Shown piece by piece: positions 25,929 through 35,315 of a DNA stretch of 64,000 bases. The translations under genes were made by a program, and so were the position numbers. Where the stretch lies: contig NZ_CP119081.1 in NCBI RefSeq assembly GCF_004524775.2, forward strand, positions 310,001-374,000. Direction: 5' to 3'. Under the pieces are notes generated by a model, which ran no database searches, was not told where the DNA came from, and worked only from the letters and a program-made list of their open reading frames with translations. Origin of the DNA: Helcococcus ovis (GTDB taxonomy: Bacteria > Bacillota > Clostridia > Tissierellales > Peptoniphilaceae). Position 1 is the stretch's first letter. The number at the start of each line of letters is the position of its first letter.

Positions 25929-28310
25929 ATGAAGAAATTGAATAGGAAACAATTTATTGAAAATTTTAAATCAAATTTAGAACATAAATATGTAAAGAGT
26001 TTTGAAGATTCAACTAAATTTGAAAAATACCATGCTCTATCAGAAACAATTATGGATATGATTAGTAAAGATTGGTTGGAGACAAATAAAAAAAATAGAA
26101 CTGAAAGAAATGCATTTTATTTTTCGGCTGAGTTTTTAATTGGTCGTTCATTAGGTAATAATTTATTAAATCTAGGTATTATTGATGAAGTAAAAGAAAT
26201 ATTGAAAGATTTAGATATTGATTTTGATGAAATTGAAGATGAAGAGGATGATGCAGCTTTAGGTAATGGAGGTTTAGGTAGACTTGCAGCTTGTTTCATG
26301 GAGTCAGGAGCAACAGAAGGGCTAAATTTACATGGATATGGAGTAAGATACTCTCAAGGTATTTTCAAACAAAGATTTGAAAATGGATTCCAATTAGAAG
26401 AGGGAGATTCTTGGGTAGCTAGAGGTGATTTTTGGTCGTTAAGAAAAGAAAGTGAATCACAAATTGTAAACTTTAGAAATTTTAAAGTGAAAGCGGTTCC
26501 ATATGATGTTCCGGTTGTTGGATATAAAAATGGAGTAGTTAATACATTAAGATTGTGGCAATCAGAAGCTATCAAAAATGATGGATTTGATTTTCAGGAT
26601 TTTAACGATTTTAGATATGATGAATCAGTTAGTGAAAAAAATAGAGCTGAAGATATAACAAGGGTATTGTATCCAAATGATAATATTAGACAAGGTAAAT
26701 TATTGAGATTGTTACAACAATATTTCTTTGTATCGGCTTCATTACAAGAAATTGTACAAAAATATAAGAGATTGCACCCTGAAGATAAAAACTTTAGTCA
26801 GTTCCATAAATATCATATATTTCAATTAAATGATACTCATCCGGTTATTGCAATACCTGAATTAATCAGAATTTTATTGGATGAAGAAAACCTATCATGG
26901 GATGATGCATTTGGATTAGCGACAAAAGTATTTGCTTTTACAAATCATACTGTATTACAAGAAGCTTTAGAAAAATGGAATTTAGATTTAATTCATGAAG
27001 TTTCTCCAAGAGTGGTTGATATTATTAAAGAAATTGATAAGAGATTATTAGAATCATTGCAAGAAAAAGGTTATAGTTTAGAAGAAATGGAACCATATAG
27101 AATTGTGAAAAATGAAATGGTTGAAATGGCATTTTTAGCAACATATGTTTCTACAAGTATAAATGGTGTAGCAGAATTACATACAATTATTTTGAAAAAA
27201 GAAACATTAAATCAATGGTTTAAACTATATCCTGAAAAATTCAATAATAAGACAAATGGTGTAACTCCAAGAAGATGGTTGCAATATTCAAATCCACAAT
27301 TAACAGCATATATTGATAAATTATTGAAGTCAGAAGATTGGAAACATGATATGACTAAATTAAAAGGATTAGAAAAATTTGCTGATGATGTGAAAGTTTT
27401 AGATAAATTAAATGAAATTAAATTTGAAAAGAAAGTTCAATTAGCAAAATATATTAAAAAATATGAAGGTATTGAAATTGATCCTAATTCAATTTTTGAT
27501 ATTCAAATTAAGAGATTACATGAGTATAAAAGACAATTATTAAATGCTTTGCACATTTTGCATTTATATTATGAATTGAAAGCAAATCCTTCATTAGATA
27601 TGCACCCAGTTACATTTATATTTGGTGCTAAAGCAGCTCCAGGATATTTTAGGGCTAAAGGTATTATCAAGTTCATTAATGAAATTAGTAAATTAATCAA
27701 CAATGATCCAGAAATCAATGGCAAGATAAAAGTTGTATTTATTCAAAACTATAGAGTGTCCTATGCTGAAAAATTATTCCCGGCAGCTGATGTTTCAGAA
27801 CAAATTTCAACAGCCGGTAAAGAAGCAAGTGGTACGGGAAATATGAAATTTATGATGAATGGTACACCTACATTGGGAACAATGGATGGAGCTAATGTTG
27901 AGATTTTCAGAGAAGCTGGATTAGAAAACAACTTCCTATTTGGTAGAACGGAAGAAGAAATTAATGAATTAGCTTACACATATAACCCTATAAATATCTA
28001 TAATTCAGATGAGAGAGTAAAGAAAGTTGTTGATGCTTTAATAAAAGAAGAAAGAATATCTGACGAGGGGACAAATCATTTCTTAGATATTTACAATAGT
28101 TTAATAGATCCTAAAGACGGAAATAGAGCTGATGTTTATTATTTATTAGAAGATTTTGCATCATATGTTGAAGCACATAAGATAGTAGATGAAGCTTACA
28201 GAGATAGAAGAGGATATGCTAGAAAAGGATTGATAAATATAGCTAACAGCGGATTATTCTCATCTGACAGAACAATCAAACAATATGCTCAAGAAATCTG
28301 GAAAATATAA
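25929..28310 (+). CDS. glgP: Glycogen/starch phosphorylase
   Basis: A 793-residue alpha-glucan phosphorylase releasing glucose-1-phosphate from glycogen or maltodextrins. Visible motifs include ALGNGGLGRLAACFMES, QLNDTHPVIAIPEL, NGVTPRRWL, and the PLP site EASGTGNMKFMMNG with the Schiff-base lysine. The start at 25929 follows GGGGG by four bases; a TATAAT lies at 25883-25888. No glgA/B/C neighbours are in the window, so the substrate source (stored glycogen or imported maltodextrin) is open. It is followed by the aldolase gene. Confidence 0.97.
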   Translation: MKKLNRKQFIENFKSNLEHKYVKSFEDSTKFEKYHALSETIMDMISKDWLETNKKNRTERNAFYFSAEFLIGRSLGNNLLNLGIIDEVKEILKDLDIDFDEIEDEEDDAALGNGGLGRLAACFMESGATEGLNLHGYGVRYSQGIFKQRFENGFQLEEGDSWVARGDFWSLRKESESQIVNFRNFKVKAVPYDVPVVGYKNGVVNTLRLWQSEAIKNDGFDFQDFNDFRYDESVSEKNRAEDITRVLYPNDNIRQGKLLRLLQQYFFVSASLQEIVQKYKRLHPEDKNFSQFHKYHIFQLNDTHPVIAIPELIRILLDEENLSWDDAFGLATKVFAFTNHTVLQEALEKWNLDLIHEVSPRVVDIIKEIDKRLLESLQEKGYSLEEMEPYRIVKNEMVEMAFLATYVSTSINGVAELHTIILKKETLNQWFKLYPEKFNNKTNGVTPRRWLQYSNPQLTAYIDKLLKSEDWKHDMTKLKGLEKFADDVKVLDKLNEIKFEKKVQLAKYIKKYEGIEIDPNSIFDIQIKRLHEYKRQLLNALHILHLYYELKANPSLDMHPVTFIFGAKAAPGYFRAKGIIKFINEISKLINNDPEINGKIKVVFIQNYRVSYAEKLFPAADVSEQISTAGKEASGTGNMKFMMNGTPTLGTMDGANVEIFREAGLENNFLFGRTEEEINELAYTYNPINIYNSDERVKKVVDALIKEERISDEGTNHFLDIYNSLIDPKDGNRADVYYLLEDFASYVEAHKIVDEAYRDRRGYARKGLINIANSGLFSSDRTIKQYAQEIWKI

Positions 28311-28381
28311 TTGTTAAATATTATTTTTAGTTGTATAATTAATAAGTAAGATTATATTAAATAAATATTTAGGAGGAAATT

Positions 28382-29248
28382 ATGCCTTTAGTAGAAGCAA
28401 GTGGTATGCTTAAAAAAGCTTTAGAAGGAAAATATGCAGTAGGACAATTTAACATTAATAACTTAGAATGGACAAAATCAATTTTATTGGCATGTGAAGA
28501 AGTTCAATCACCTGTAATCTTAGGTGTTTCAGAAGGTGCTGGTAAATACATGGGTGGTTATAATACTGTAGTAGGTATGGTAAAAGGATTAATAAAAGAT
28601 TTAAATATTACAGTTCCTGTAGCAATTCATTTGGATCATGGTTCATATGAAGGAGCTCAAAAAGCTATAGCTGCCGGATTTACATCAGTAATGTTTGATG
28701 GCTCACATTATGATATTGAAGAAAATTTACAAAAAACAAGAGAAATTGTTAAATTAGCTCATGAAAAAGGAATATCCGTTGAAGCAGAAGTTGGTTCAAT
28801 TGGTGGTGAAGAAGATGGAGTTGTTGGTAAAGGGGAAGTAGCAGATCCTAAAGAATGTTTACAATTAGTGGAATGTGGAATTGACTTTTTAGCAGCAGGT
28901 ATCGGTAATATTCACGGTGCTTATCCGGAAAACTGGGAAGGATTAGATTTAGAAGTTTTAGCAGAAATTCAAAAAACAGTTGGATCAGTTCCGATGGTAT
29001 TACATGGTGGTACAGGAATTCCAGCAAAAATGGTTCAAGATGCTATTAAATTAGGTATTTCAAAAGTTAATGTAAACACAGAATTACAATGGGCATTTGC
29101 TGCGGAAGTTAGAAATTATATTGAAGCAGGAAAAGATAAAGAAGGAAAAGGCTTTGATCCAAGAAAAATTTTGGCTAAACCTGCTCAAGCAATAATTGAC
29201 GGTGTTAAAGAAAAAATAGAAATTTTTGGTTCAGCTCACAAGGCTTAA
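28382..29248 (+). CDS. fba: Class II fructose-bisphosphate aldolase
   Basis: A 288-residue zinc aldolase of glycolysis. The zinc ligands and motifs VAIHLDHGS, SVMFDGSHYDIEEN, EAEVGSIGGEEDG, NIHGAYP, and VLHGGTGIP are clear. Length is normal. AGGAGG lies six bases before the ATG. It probably has its own promoter in the 71-base gap after glgP. Confidence 0.97.
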   Translation: MPLVEASGMLKKALEGKYAVGQFNINNLEWTKSILLACEEVQSPVILGVSEGAGKYMGGYNTVVGMVKGLIKDLNITVPVAIHLDHGSYEGAQKAIAAGFTSVMFDGSHYDIEENLQKTREIVKLAHEKGISVEAEVGSIGGEEDGVVGKGEVADPKECLQLVECGIDFLAAGIGNIHGAYPENWEGLDLEVLAEIQKTVGSVPMVLHGGTGIPAKMVQDAIKLGISKVNVNTELQWAFAAEVRNYIEAGKDKEGKGFDPRKILAKPAQAIIDGVKEKIEIFGSAHKA

Positions 29249-29259
29249 TAATTAATTTT

Positions 29260-29290
29260 TTGCAGCTATGTTCTTAGAACATGGCTGCAA
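29260..29290. other. Hairpin between fba and rho
   Basis: TTGCAGCTATGTT (29260-29272) pairs with AACATGGCTGCAA (29278-29290), a 13-bp stem with one GT pair. There is no T run on the plus-strand side, so it is not a good intrinsic terminator. It could protect the fba mRNA 3' end or shape the rho leader. Confidence 0.6.
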
Positions 29291-29314
29291 TTAATATAGA
29301 CATATAGAGGTAAT

Positions 29315-30679
29315 ATGGCAGAAAATTTAAAAAGTATGAAACTTAATGATCTTCGAGAACTTGCGAAGTCGTTAAATATAAAATCTATAACAAAATATAG
29401 TAAAGATGAGTTAATAAGTTTAATAGAAACAGTAAAAGAAGATTCAAATTCAAAAAATTTAAATAATTTAAGTCAAGAAAATCAAAATCTAAAAAATAAT
29501 TCTCAACAAGCAAATTATCAAGAAAATACAAATAAAGATACAATTGAAATAAAAGGTTTATTGGAAGTGTTACCTGATGGATATGGATTTATTAGAACTA
29601 ATAAATTTGAATCCGGAGACAATGATGTTTTTGTATCTCCAACACAAATAAGAAGATTTAAGTTAAAAACAGGTGATTATATTAAAGGCTTGATTAGACC
29701 GAGTGGAGATGAAAAAGAAAAGTTTCCTCCTTTAATTTATGTGCTTGGACTAAACGGACATAGCCCTGAAAATGCATATAAGAGAAATGATTTTGAAACA
29801 TTAAAGCCAATATATCCAACTCATTTAATTGATTTAGAAGATGAAAAAGAACATATTTCAAATAGGATGATAAATATGATTGCCCCAATTGGAAAAGGGC
29901 AAAGAGGGTTGATCGTTTCTCCACCTAAAACAGGGAAGACAACTATTATAAAAAATATAGCAAATGCAATTGAAAAAAATCATCCTGAGATTAAAATATT
30001 TATTTTATTAATTGATGAAAGGCCGGAAGAAGTTACAGATATTGAAAGATCTGTAAATAAATTTACTGAAGGAAGAGATCAACTCTATAAAACTGAAATA
30101 ATCGCATCAACATTTGATGAACAATTAGAAAATCATGCAAGATTATCTGAAATGACACTTGAAAGGGCGAAAAGGCTTGTAGAAGAAGGAAAAGATGTTG
30201 TAATTTTACTTGATTCAATTACGAGGATGGCTAGAGCATACAATATTCTTACTCCATCATCAGGAAAAACACTTTCTGGTGGTTTGGATCCTATTGCACT
30301 TCATAAACCTAAAAGATTTTTTGGTGCTGCAAGAAATATCGAAGAAGGAGGTTCATTGACAATTCTTGCTACATGTCTTGTGGATACCGGATCGAGAATG
30401 GATGATATGATTTATGAAGAGTTTAAGGGAACTGGAAATATGGAATTACATCTTGATAGATCTCTTTCTGAGATGAGAATTTTTCCTGCTATTAATATTC
30501 TAAAGAGTGGAACGAGAAGAGATGACCTGCTTTTAGATGAAGAAACACGAGAAGCTTTTGTTAAAGTGAGACGTATGAATAAAGATACTAAAGAGGAAGA
30601 TTCTTTACCTCAACTAATTAAATTATTTGAAAATAGTAAAAATAATGAAGAACTCTTAAAAATTATTAAAAAAATTTAA
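29315..30679 (+). CDS. rho: Transcription termination factor Rho
   Basis: A 454-residue hexameric RNA helicase. The N-terminal SAP-like domain ([14 protein letters not shown]) is followed by a 50-residue Asn/Gln/Lys-rich insertion (about 45-80), then the cold-shock-like RNA-binding domain. The ATPase part has Walker [11 protein letters not shown], Walker [15 protein letters not shown], and the SGGLDP and GSRMDD loops. The low-complexity insert is common in Firmicute Rho proteins. GAGGT precedes the ATG. Confidence 0.97.
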   Translation: MAENLKSMKLNDLRELAKSLNIKSITKYSKDELISLIETVKEDSNSKNLNNLSQENQNLKNNSQQANYQENTNKDTIEIKGLLEVLPDGYGFIRTNKFESGDNDVFVSPTQIRRFKLKTGDYIKGLIRPSGDEKEKFPPLIYVLGLNGHSPENAYKRNDFETLKPIYPTHLIDLEDEKEHISNRMINMIAPIGKGQRGLIVSPPKTGKTTIIKNIANAIEKNHPEIKIFILLIDERPEEVTDIERSVNKFTEGRDQLYKTEIIASTFDEQLENHARLSEMTLERAKRLVEEGKDVVILLDSITRMARAYNILTPSSGKTLSGGLDPIALHKPKRFFGAARNIEEGGSLTILATCLVDTGSRMDDMIYEEFKGTGNMELHLDRSLSEMRIFPAINILKSGTRRDDLLLDEETREAFVKVRRMNKDTKEEDSLPQLIKLFENSKNNEELLKIIKKI

Positions 30680-30704
30680 TATTTCCATGAAAATATTTTC
30701 CTGT

Positions 30705-30752
30705 AAAAACCATTGATATTACATTATTTTGATAATATTAATGGTTTTATTT
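30705..30752 (+). terminator. Terminator of rho
   Basis: A 16-bp stem with one mismatch pairs AAAACCATTGATATTA (30706-30721) with TAATATTAATGGTTTT (30733-30748), followed by a T-rich tail. Confidence 0.8.
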
Positions 30753-30795
30753 ATGAAAATAATAGATATTCTTAGCGTTTTTCATTCTTAAAAGT

Positions 30796-30824
30796 TTGAC
30801 AATGTTTTCAAAATTTGTTATTAT
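30796..30824 (+). promoter_or_regulatory. Strong sigma-A promoter upstream of candidate small RNA
   Basis: TTGACA at 30796-30801 and TATTAT at 30819-30824 are separated by exactly 17 bases. No gene starts downstream; only a 90-base stretch ending in a terminator follows. Confidence 0.7.
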
Positions 30825-30830
30825 AAAAAT

Positions 30831-30925
30831 GTAAAAGATAGATAAATGATGACTGGCACAAATTGTTTATTCTTTTTCATCATAATTAACTCCAAAAAGG
30901 CAGAGAAATCTGCTTTTTTATTTTA
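30831..30925 (+). ncRNA. Candidate small RNA, about 95 nt
   Basis: Transcription from the promoter at 30796-30824 would begin near 30831. The transcript would form a hairpin pairing ATGATGA (30847-30853) with TCATCAT (30878-30884). It ends in a terminator pairing AAAAAGGCAGA with TCTGCTTTTT (about 30894-30920). No open reading frame of useful length is present. I do not recognise a known RNA family. It may be a stand-alone RNA or an attenuated leader of the exporter operon. Confidence 0.45.
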
Positions 30926-30963
30926 AATAAAAATTAATGAATTATATTATTAATGTATTTACA

Positions 30964-30991
30964 TTGTTAATTTTTTTTTTTTTGATATAAT
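30964..30991 (+). promoter_or_regulatory. Promoter of the ABC exporter operon
   Basis: TTGTTA at 30964-30969 and TATAAT at 30986-30991 are separated by 16 bases, most of them a T13-type run. The spacer's T tract could vary in length and tune promoter strength. Confidence 0.55.
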
Positions 30992-30997
30992 TGTATT

Positions 30998-31103
30998 GTA
31001 GAGAATAAGAGATTGTTTACATTGGTAAACGTTACTGTTAGAGGTTACGTAGATTTTAAATAAAGTTTATGGCGACCATATACTCTTGATATGGTCGCCG
31101 TAT
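30998..31103 (+). promoter_or_regulatory. Structured leader of the ABC exporter operon
   Basis: About 120 bases separate the promoter from the first ATG. They hold a GTTTAC/GTAAAC hairpin (31015-31030) and an 11-bp stem GGCGACCATAT with its complement (31071-31081 with 31089-31099). The second stem has only a weak T-rich tail. This looks like an attenuator or protein/ligand-responsive leader. I could not match it to a riboswitch class. Confidence 0.45.
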
Positions 31104-31119
31104 TTAATTAGAGGTAAAT

Positions 31120-31959
31120 ATGCAATTTAGGTATTTTAGGTTAAGAACGTGCAATATAGTTAAATCAACAATTTTTCAATTTGCTATTTTATTTATATTT
31201 GTATTTGCATTAATAGATTATTTTTACAGTATATCATACAATTTAAATAAATTTGCAAATTTTACTTTATCTTCATTTAAATTATTTATGGGATTTCCGG
31301 ATGATTATGAGATTATTTTAACATCATATTTTTACCATGTTTTTGCTGTTTTAATTGCTGTTATTCCTACTTCGGTAATTTACTTAGAGGATAAATTTAC
31401 TGGTAAAAAAAACTATTTTTTAATTAATTTAGGAAGAAAAAATTATTATTTTATTAACTGTTTTGTTGTTTTTATTACTACATTTATTATGTTTTTATTA
31501 CCATTAGGGATAAATTTTTTAATTTCAATAATTGGAAATTTTAAAAATGGACCTAATTTGTTAGATGAAAGAGGTTTTTTTATAAATATAATGGATAGCA
31601 AACTTTTATTTAAAAGTATGTTTATTTATAGTCCTTACATAGTTAATATCATTCATTTTATATTTTGTTTAATATTTTATTCTATTTGGGCTACATTTGT
31701 TTATTCATTATCATTGATTTATAATAAATTTAATAAAATTAATTTAGTTATATTTTCTATTATTATTTTTATTTTAATTAATTTTATTTTAAGTTTTTCA
31801 GGACATACAAATATATTTCCTATTCATTACTTATTTGTAGAGTATAATCTTGTTTTAAGATTAAACTTGTTATACTTTATATTGGATTTAATCATTTTAA
31901 TAATTTTGAGTTTTATTTTTATAAACATAAAAGTGTTGTACTTAAAGGATGAACTATAA
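31120..31959 (+). CDS. Multi-pass membrane protein of ABC exporter operon (permease-like)
   Basis: A 279-residue protein of about six hydrophobic segments, very rich in Ile, Phe and Leu. The layout (helix, long loop, several helices near 70-130 and 170-270) resembles ABC-2-type permeases, though no family motif is certain. GAGGT lies before the ATG. Its TAA overlaps the next ATG by one base. With two further membrane proteins and an ATPase downstream it is probably one subunit of an exporter. Confidence 0.65.
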   Translation: MQFRYFRLRTCNIVKSTIFQFAILFIFVFALIDYFYSISYNLNKFANFTLSSFKLFMGFPDDYEIILTSYFYHVFAVLIAVIPTSVIYLEDKFTGKKNYFLINLGRKNYYFINCFVVFITTFIMFLLPLGINFLISIIGNFKNGPNLLDERGFFINIMDSKLLFKSMFIYSPYIVNIIHFIFCLIFYSIWATFVYSLSLIYNKFNKINLVIFSIIIFILINFILSFSGHTNIFPIHYLFVEYNLVLRLNLLYFILDLIILIILSFIFINIKVLYLKDEL

Positions 31960-32672
31960 TGAAAATAAAGAAACAAAATTTTATTGAATATTATTTACTT
32001 TTAACAATATTAATTTCATTAGTTGTATTTAGATATTTTTTTTATTCTAGAAACCTAATTATAAATGATTTAGATAATATATTTACTATGATGAATTTAA
32101 GTTTTACCCATGATAATTTATTGATTATATATATTCCGTTATCTATAATGTTTGTTTTTAGAAATATAAATATATACAGAAATGAAAAAATTATTTTAAG
32201 ATTTAATTCACTACGTAAATATATAATTTTTTTGCTAAGAAAAATAATATTTAGATTGATTATTTTTGTTGTCTCACTATTTCTTATTTCTTTTATAGAA
32301 ATAAGTTTAATATTAAAAAGTTATATAGATATTTATTTTATATTAAATTATATCTTATATTTTCTGTTATTTTTAGTGGGTATTTGTACATTTAATTTAA
32401 TGTTTTTTATTTTATATTTTTTATTTAGTGATTTTATAGCATATATTTGTATATTTTTTATTATTGGTTTGGAATATTCTTTACCAAGATTATTTGATAA
32501 TGTATTTGTATTATCTATTAAAATGTTACCGATAAATATATTTAAAAATAATTTGTTTATATATATTTTTAATTGTATTTTTTACGTATTAACGATAATT
32601 TTTATATTACATATATTTTATTATGTTATCTGTAATAAGGATATATTAAGGGGGAATAATGAAAAATCTTAA
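31959..32672 (+). CDS. Multi-pass membrane protein of ABC exporter operon
   Basis: A 237-residue protein with about six hydrophobic helices and almost no hydrophilic domains. It is not assignable to a family by eye. It starts in a TAATG overlap with the previous gene and overlaps the next by 14 bases. Its short RNEKIILRFNSLRKYI-type cytoplasmic stretch resembles the small permeases of bacteriocin-type ABC systems. Confidence 0.6.
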   Translation: MKIKKQNFIEYYLLLTILISLVVFRYFFYSRNLIINDLDNIFTMMNLSFTHDNLLIIYIPLSIMFVFRNINIYRNEKIILRFNSLRKYIIFLLRKIIFRLIIFVVSLFLISFIEISLILKSYIDIYFILNYILYFLLFLVGICTFNLMFFILYFLFSDFIAYICIFFIIGLEYSLPRLFDNVFVLSIKMLPINIFKNNLFIYIFNCIFYVLTIIFILHIFYYVICNKDILRGNNEKS

Positions 32673-33294
32673 AAAATATGTATATTTTTTATTACAGTTA
32701 TATATATCTAACATCTATGTGGGATATTTATTTAATGTTAAAGGGAATAAAAGTTTATTGTTAGAATTTAATTCAATAAAAGATAATAATGTTTTTGGAA
32801 TATATATTTTATTTATATATATATTAATATTTTTTATAATATCAGAAAAAATATTTTATTTAATAAGTAAGGATAGATATTTTGAAATGATAAGATACGG
32901 ACATTTATATTTATATATAAAAAAATCAATAATCAAAATATTTTATGAATGTCTATTTTTTTCGTTTTTAAAATTACTTATATCTTTGTTTTTGGCTTAT
33001 ATGCATGATAAAATTTATTCTATTAATTATTATCAAATATTATTAGATTTATTATTGTTTACTTTTATGTTATTTTTGTTTGCATTATTTATTTTAATTT
33101 TATCATTTTTTGTGGTTAAATTTATTGCTACTATTTCAGCAACACTTTTGTTTGTGGTTAATATATTTCTATATAATTTGATATTTTCATATTATTTATT
33201 AATTTGTATATCATTAGTGATTATTGAATTATTTTTAATTTTTTATATTATCACAAAAAGAGATATTTTTAGAATTAGGAGGGAAAATGAATGA
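32659..33294 (+). CDS. Multi-pass membrane protein of ABC exporter operon
   Basis: A 211-residue protein of about five or six helices. It shares the general layout of its two upstream neighbours (short basic N-terminus, an RYFEMIRYGHLYLYIKK cytoplasmic segment, then dense helices), which hints at distant duplication. AAGGGGG lies before the ATG, inside the end of the upstream gene. It overlaps the ATPase gene by eight bases. Confidence 0.6.
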   Translation: MKNLKKYVYFLLQLYISNIYVGYLFNVKGNKSLLLEFNSIKDNNVFGIYILFIYILIFFIISEKIFYLISKDRYFEMIRYGHLYLYIKKSIIKIFYECLFFSFLKLLISLFLAYMHDKIYSINYYQILLDLLLFTFMLFLFALFILILSFFVVKFIATISATLLFVVNIFLYNLIFSYYLLICISLVIIELFLIFYIITKRDIFRIRRENE

Positions 33295-33925
33295 TCTTGT
33301 AATTAAAAATTTGAATAAAAATATTAAAGGTGTAAATATATTAAATGATATAAATTTATCATTAGATGCAGGAAATATTTATGGATTTGTTGGAGTTAAT
33401 GGTTCGGGAAAAACAATGCTTTTTAGAGCTATTTCCGGATTGATTAAAGTAGATAGTGGAAGTATAGAAATTTTTGGAGAGAAAATAGGAAAAGATGTAT
33501 CCTTTCCTAGTAGTATTGGGATTGTAATAGATTCAAATGGATTTTGGGAAGATTTAACAGGTTTTGAAAATTTGAAAAAATTGTCATATATAAAAAAAAT
33601 TTCTACAGAACAAGATATTATAAATTCGTTAGAAAAAGTAGGTCTTAGTTATAAAGATAATAGAATATATAAAAAGTATTCTCTAGGAATGAAACAAAGA
33701 CTTTCAATAGCTCAGGCTATTTTTGAAAATCCGAGACTTTTAATTTTTGATGAACCTACAAATGCCTTAGATGAAGACGGCATACAACTATTTTATAAAA
33801 TATTACAAGATTTTAAGAAAAATGGTGCTATAATATTGATTGCTTCTCATAATAAAAGTGATATAGAAATATTTTCAGATAGGATATTTAGATTAAATGA
33901 TGGGAAGATTTCAGAGGTAAAATAA
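33287..33925 (+). CDS. ABC transporter ATP-binding protein
   Basis: A 212-residue ATPase with Walker A GVNGSGKTM, the signature YSLGMKQRLSIAQA, Walker B LLIFDEPTNALDEDG and the H-loop ASHNKSD. The lysine-serine/threonine site is followed by Met instead of the common Thr. It most resembles ATPases of peptide/bacteriocin-type exporters. It is the only ATPase for three upstream membrane proteins and is coupled to the next gene by TAATG. Confidence 0.9.
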   Translation: MNDLVIKNLNKNIKGVNILNDINLSLDAGNIYGFVGVNGSGKTMLFRAISGLIKVDSGSIEIFGEKIGKDVSFPSSIGIVIDSNGFWEDLTGFENLKKLSYIKKISTEQDIINSLEKVGLSYKDNRIYKKYSLGMKQRLSIAQAIFENPRLLIFDEPTNALDEDGIQLFYKILQDFKKNGAIILIASHNKSDIEIFSDRIFRLNDGKISEVK

Positions 33926-34542
33926 TGAAAAAATATTTTGGGTTTATAGGTATATTTATTCTATCAACATTTTTAATTTTATATACATTTTATGTTAATA
34001 GTACTATAAAAAATAATGATGAATTATTGAGCAATTCTAAAGTTAGTGACTTTAATATTTCAAAAATAAATGATACTAAGAAAAAAGAATATTATGATAA
34101 TATAATTTCCATGCATGATAAAAATAAGGGGGTTGCATTAGAAGTTAAATTGTCAAAAGTTGAAGGATTTTATCCTTCAGGAAGATTACTAAAAGTTGAT
34201 GTATTAAAAAATTTTTCAAAGGAAAAGATTTCAAAACAAATATTTATAAATGAACCTGTAGAATATCATTCTAATGTAAATAAATTTATTGTTCCAGTTG
34301 AGGGATACATTCCAATAAAAGAAAATAAACAATATTTAGTTATTTTGGATAAAAACAAGTACGATAATACTAAATGGATAAATAATTATGAAATTTATAA
34401 TTTGTATGGCAAGAAAAAATCAATTTTAAGTAAATTTCTACTTTCAGATTCTGAAGATGACGTCTATACAGATAGTCATGATGTAAAGAAATTATTTAAT
34501 TATTATAAAAATGAAATATTTAATATTTATGGGTTAAAATAA
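33925..34542 (+). CDS. Single-pass exported protein of ABC exporter operon, unknown
   Basis: A 205-residue protein with one N-terminal membrane segment (about 6-25) and a hydrophilic extracytoplasmic remainder. The centre has beta-rich text such as VALEVKLSKVEGFYPSG and YIPIKENKQYLVIL, suggesting a small beta domain. No cysteine lipobox is visible. As last gene of the operon it could be an accessory or immunity-type factor; this is inferred from position only. Confidence 0.6.
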   Translation: MKKYFGFIGIFILSTFLILYTFYVNSTIKNNDELLSNSKVSDFNISKINDTKKKEYYDNIISMHDKNKGVALEVKLSKVEGFYPSGRLLKVDVLKNFSKEKISKQIFINEPVEYHSNVNKFIVPVEGYIPIKENKQYLVILDKNKYDNTKWINNYEIYNLYGKKKSILSKFLLSDSEDDVYTDSHDVKKLFNYYKNEIFNIYGLK

Positions 34543-34545
34543 TAA

Positions 34546-34590
34546 AAAATGGTGCGATAAAATTATGGATGTTACGCACCATTTTGTTTT
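34546..34590. terminator. Bidirectional terminator
   Basis: AAAATGGTGCG (34546-34556) pairs perfectly with CGCACCATTTT (34575-34585) around an 18-base loop, between the exporter operon and the convergent HAD gene. Confidence 0.87.
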
Positions 34591-35233
34591 ATTTTAAAAT
34601 TTTGTCATCTATTTGATTAAAATTTTCGATATAAAAATTTGATATTTTAATATTTTCTTCCATAAAATTTGTATGTTTATCAAATACAGCAACGGATGTA
34701 AAGCCTATTTTATTTGCAAATTCATTTGCATACATCGAATCATCAAAGAACACAATATTTTCAGGCTGAGTTTCAAGTTTATTTAAAATTTTTTCATAAT
34801 AACTTATATGATGTTTGCTAGAATGTATTGTATCAGGCGTAAAAATATCTTTGAAGTAATGCTTTAAGCCATTACTTGTAATTCCTGTGTTTGCATATTC
34901 AAAATCGGTAGCAGTTGCAAGATATATTTCATATCCCATATTATGAAGTTCTGCTAGCTTTTCTTTAACATTTTCTTTGCATAAATCATTTTTGCTGTAA
35001 GCATTTATAAAATAATTATGAAGAAGTCTTAAAACCTTATTTTTATCATATTCTCTTAATTTTTCTTTTATAAAACCATATGCAAAATCTATCATTGAAT
35101 CTTGACGAGTTTCCATTGGGTCTAAATCATTTATTAATTCTTTATGATTTAAAATTTCTTCTATTATATTCATCCACATTCCCATAGTGTTGAATAATGT
35201 ACCATCCATATCAAAAACTAATTTCTTTTTCAT
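34589..35233 (-). CDS. HAD-family hydrolase (phosphatase)
   Basis: A 214-residue haloacid dehalogenase-type phosphatase. Motif I is FDMDGTLFNT with the nucleophile Asp, motif II is the Thr in YLATATD, the lysine of motif III is in the SSKHHISYYEKIL region, and motif IV is VFFDDSMYA. A helical cap between motifs I and II places it with the phosphoglycolate phosphatase/beta-phosphoglucomutase-type subclass. The substrate is unknown. It stands alone on the minus strand. Confidence 0.85.
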   Translation of the reverse strand: MKKKLVFDMDGTLFNTMGMWMNIIEEILNHKELINDLDPMETRQDSMIDFAYGFIKEKLREYDKNKVLRLLHNYFINAYSKNDLCKENVKEKLAELHNMGYEIYLATATDFEYANTGITSNGLKHYFKDIFTPDTIHSSKHHISYYEKILNKLETQPENIVFFDDSMYANEFANKIGFTSVAVFDKHTNFMEENIKISNFYIENFNQIDDKILK

Positions 35234-35315
35234 TATGCCTCCATATTAGAATTATACAATAAAAAAATAAGTTATTCTATTGATAGTTTATGTTATAATA
35301 TTTTAGAGGTGAAAT

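Noticed and set aside
30998-31103. Possible preQ1 or other known riboswitch before the ABC operon
   Set aside because: An AGAGGTT-like string is present, but the expected downstream stem and spacing do not match; reported only as an unclassified leader.
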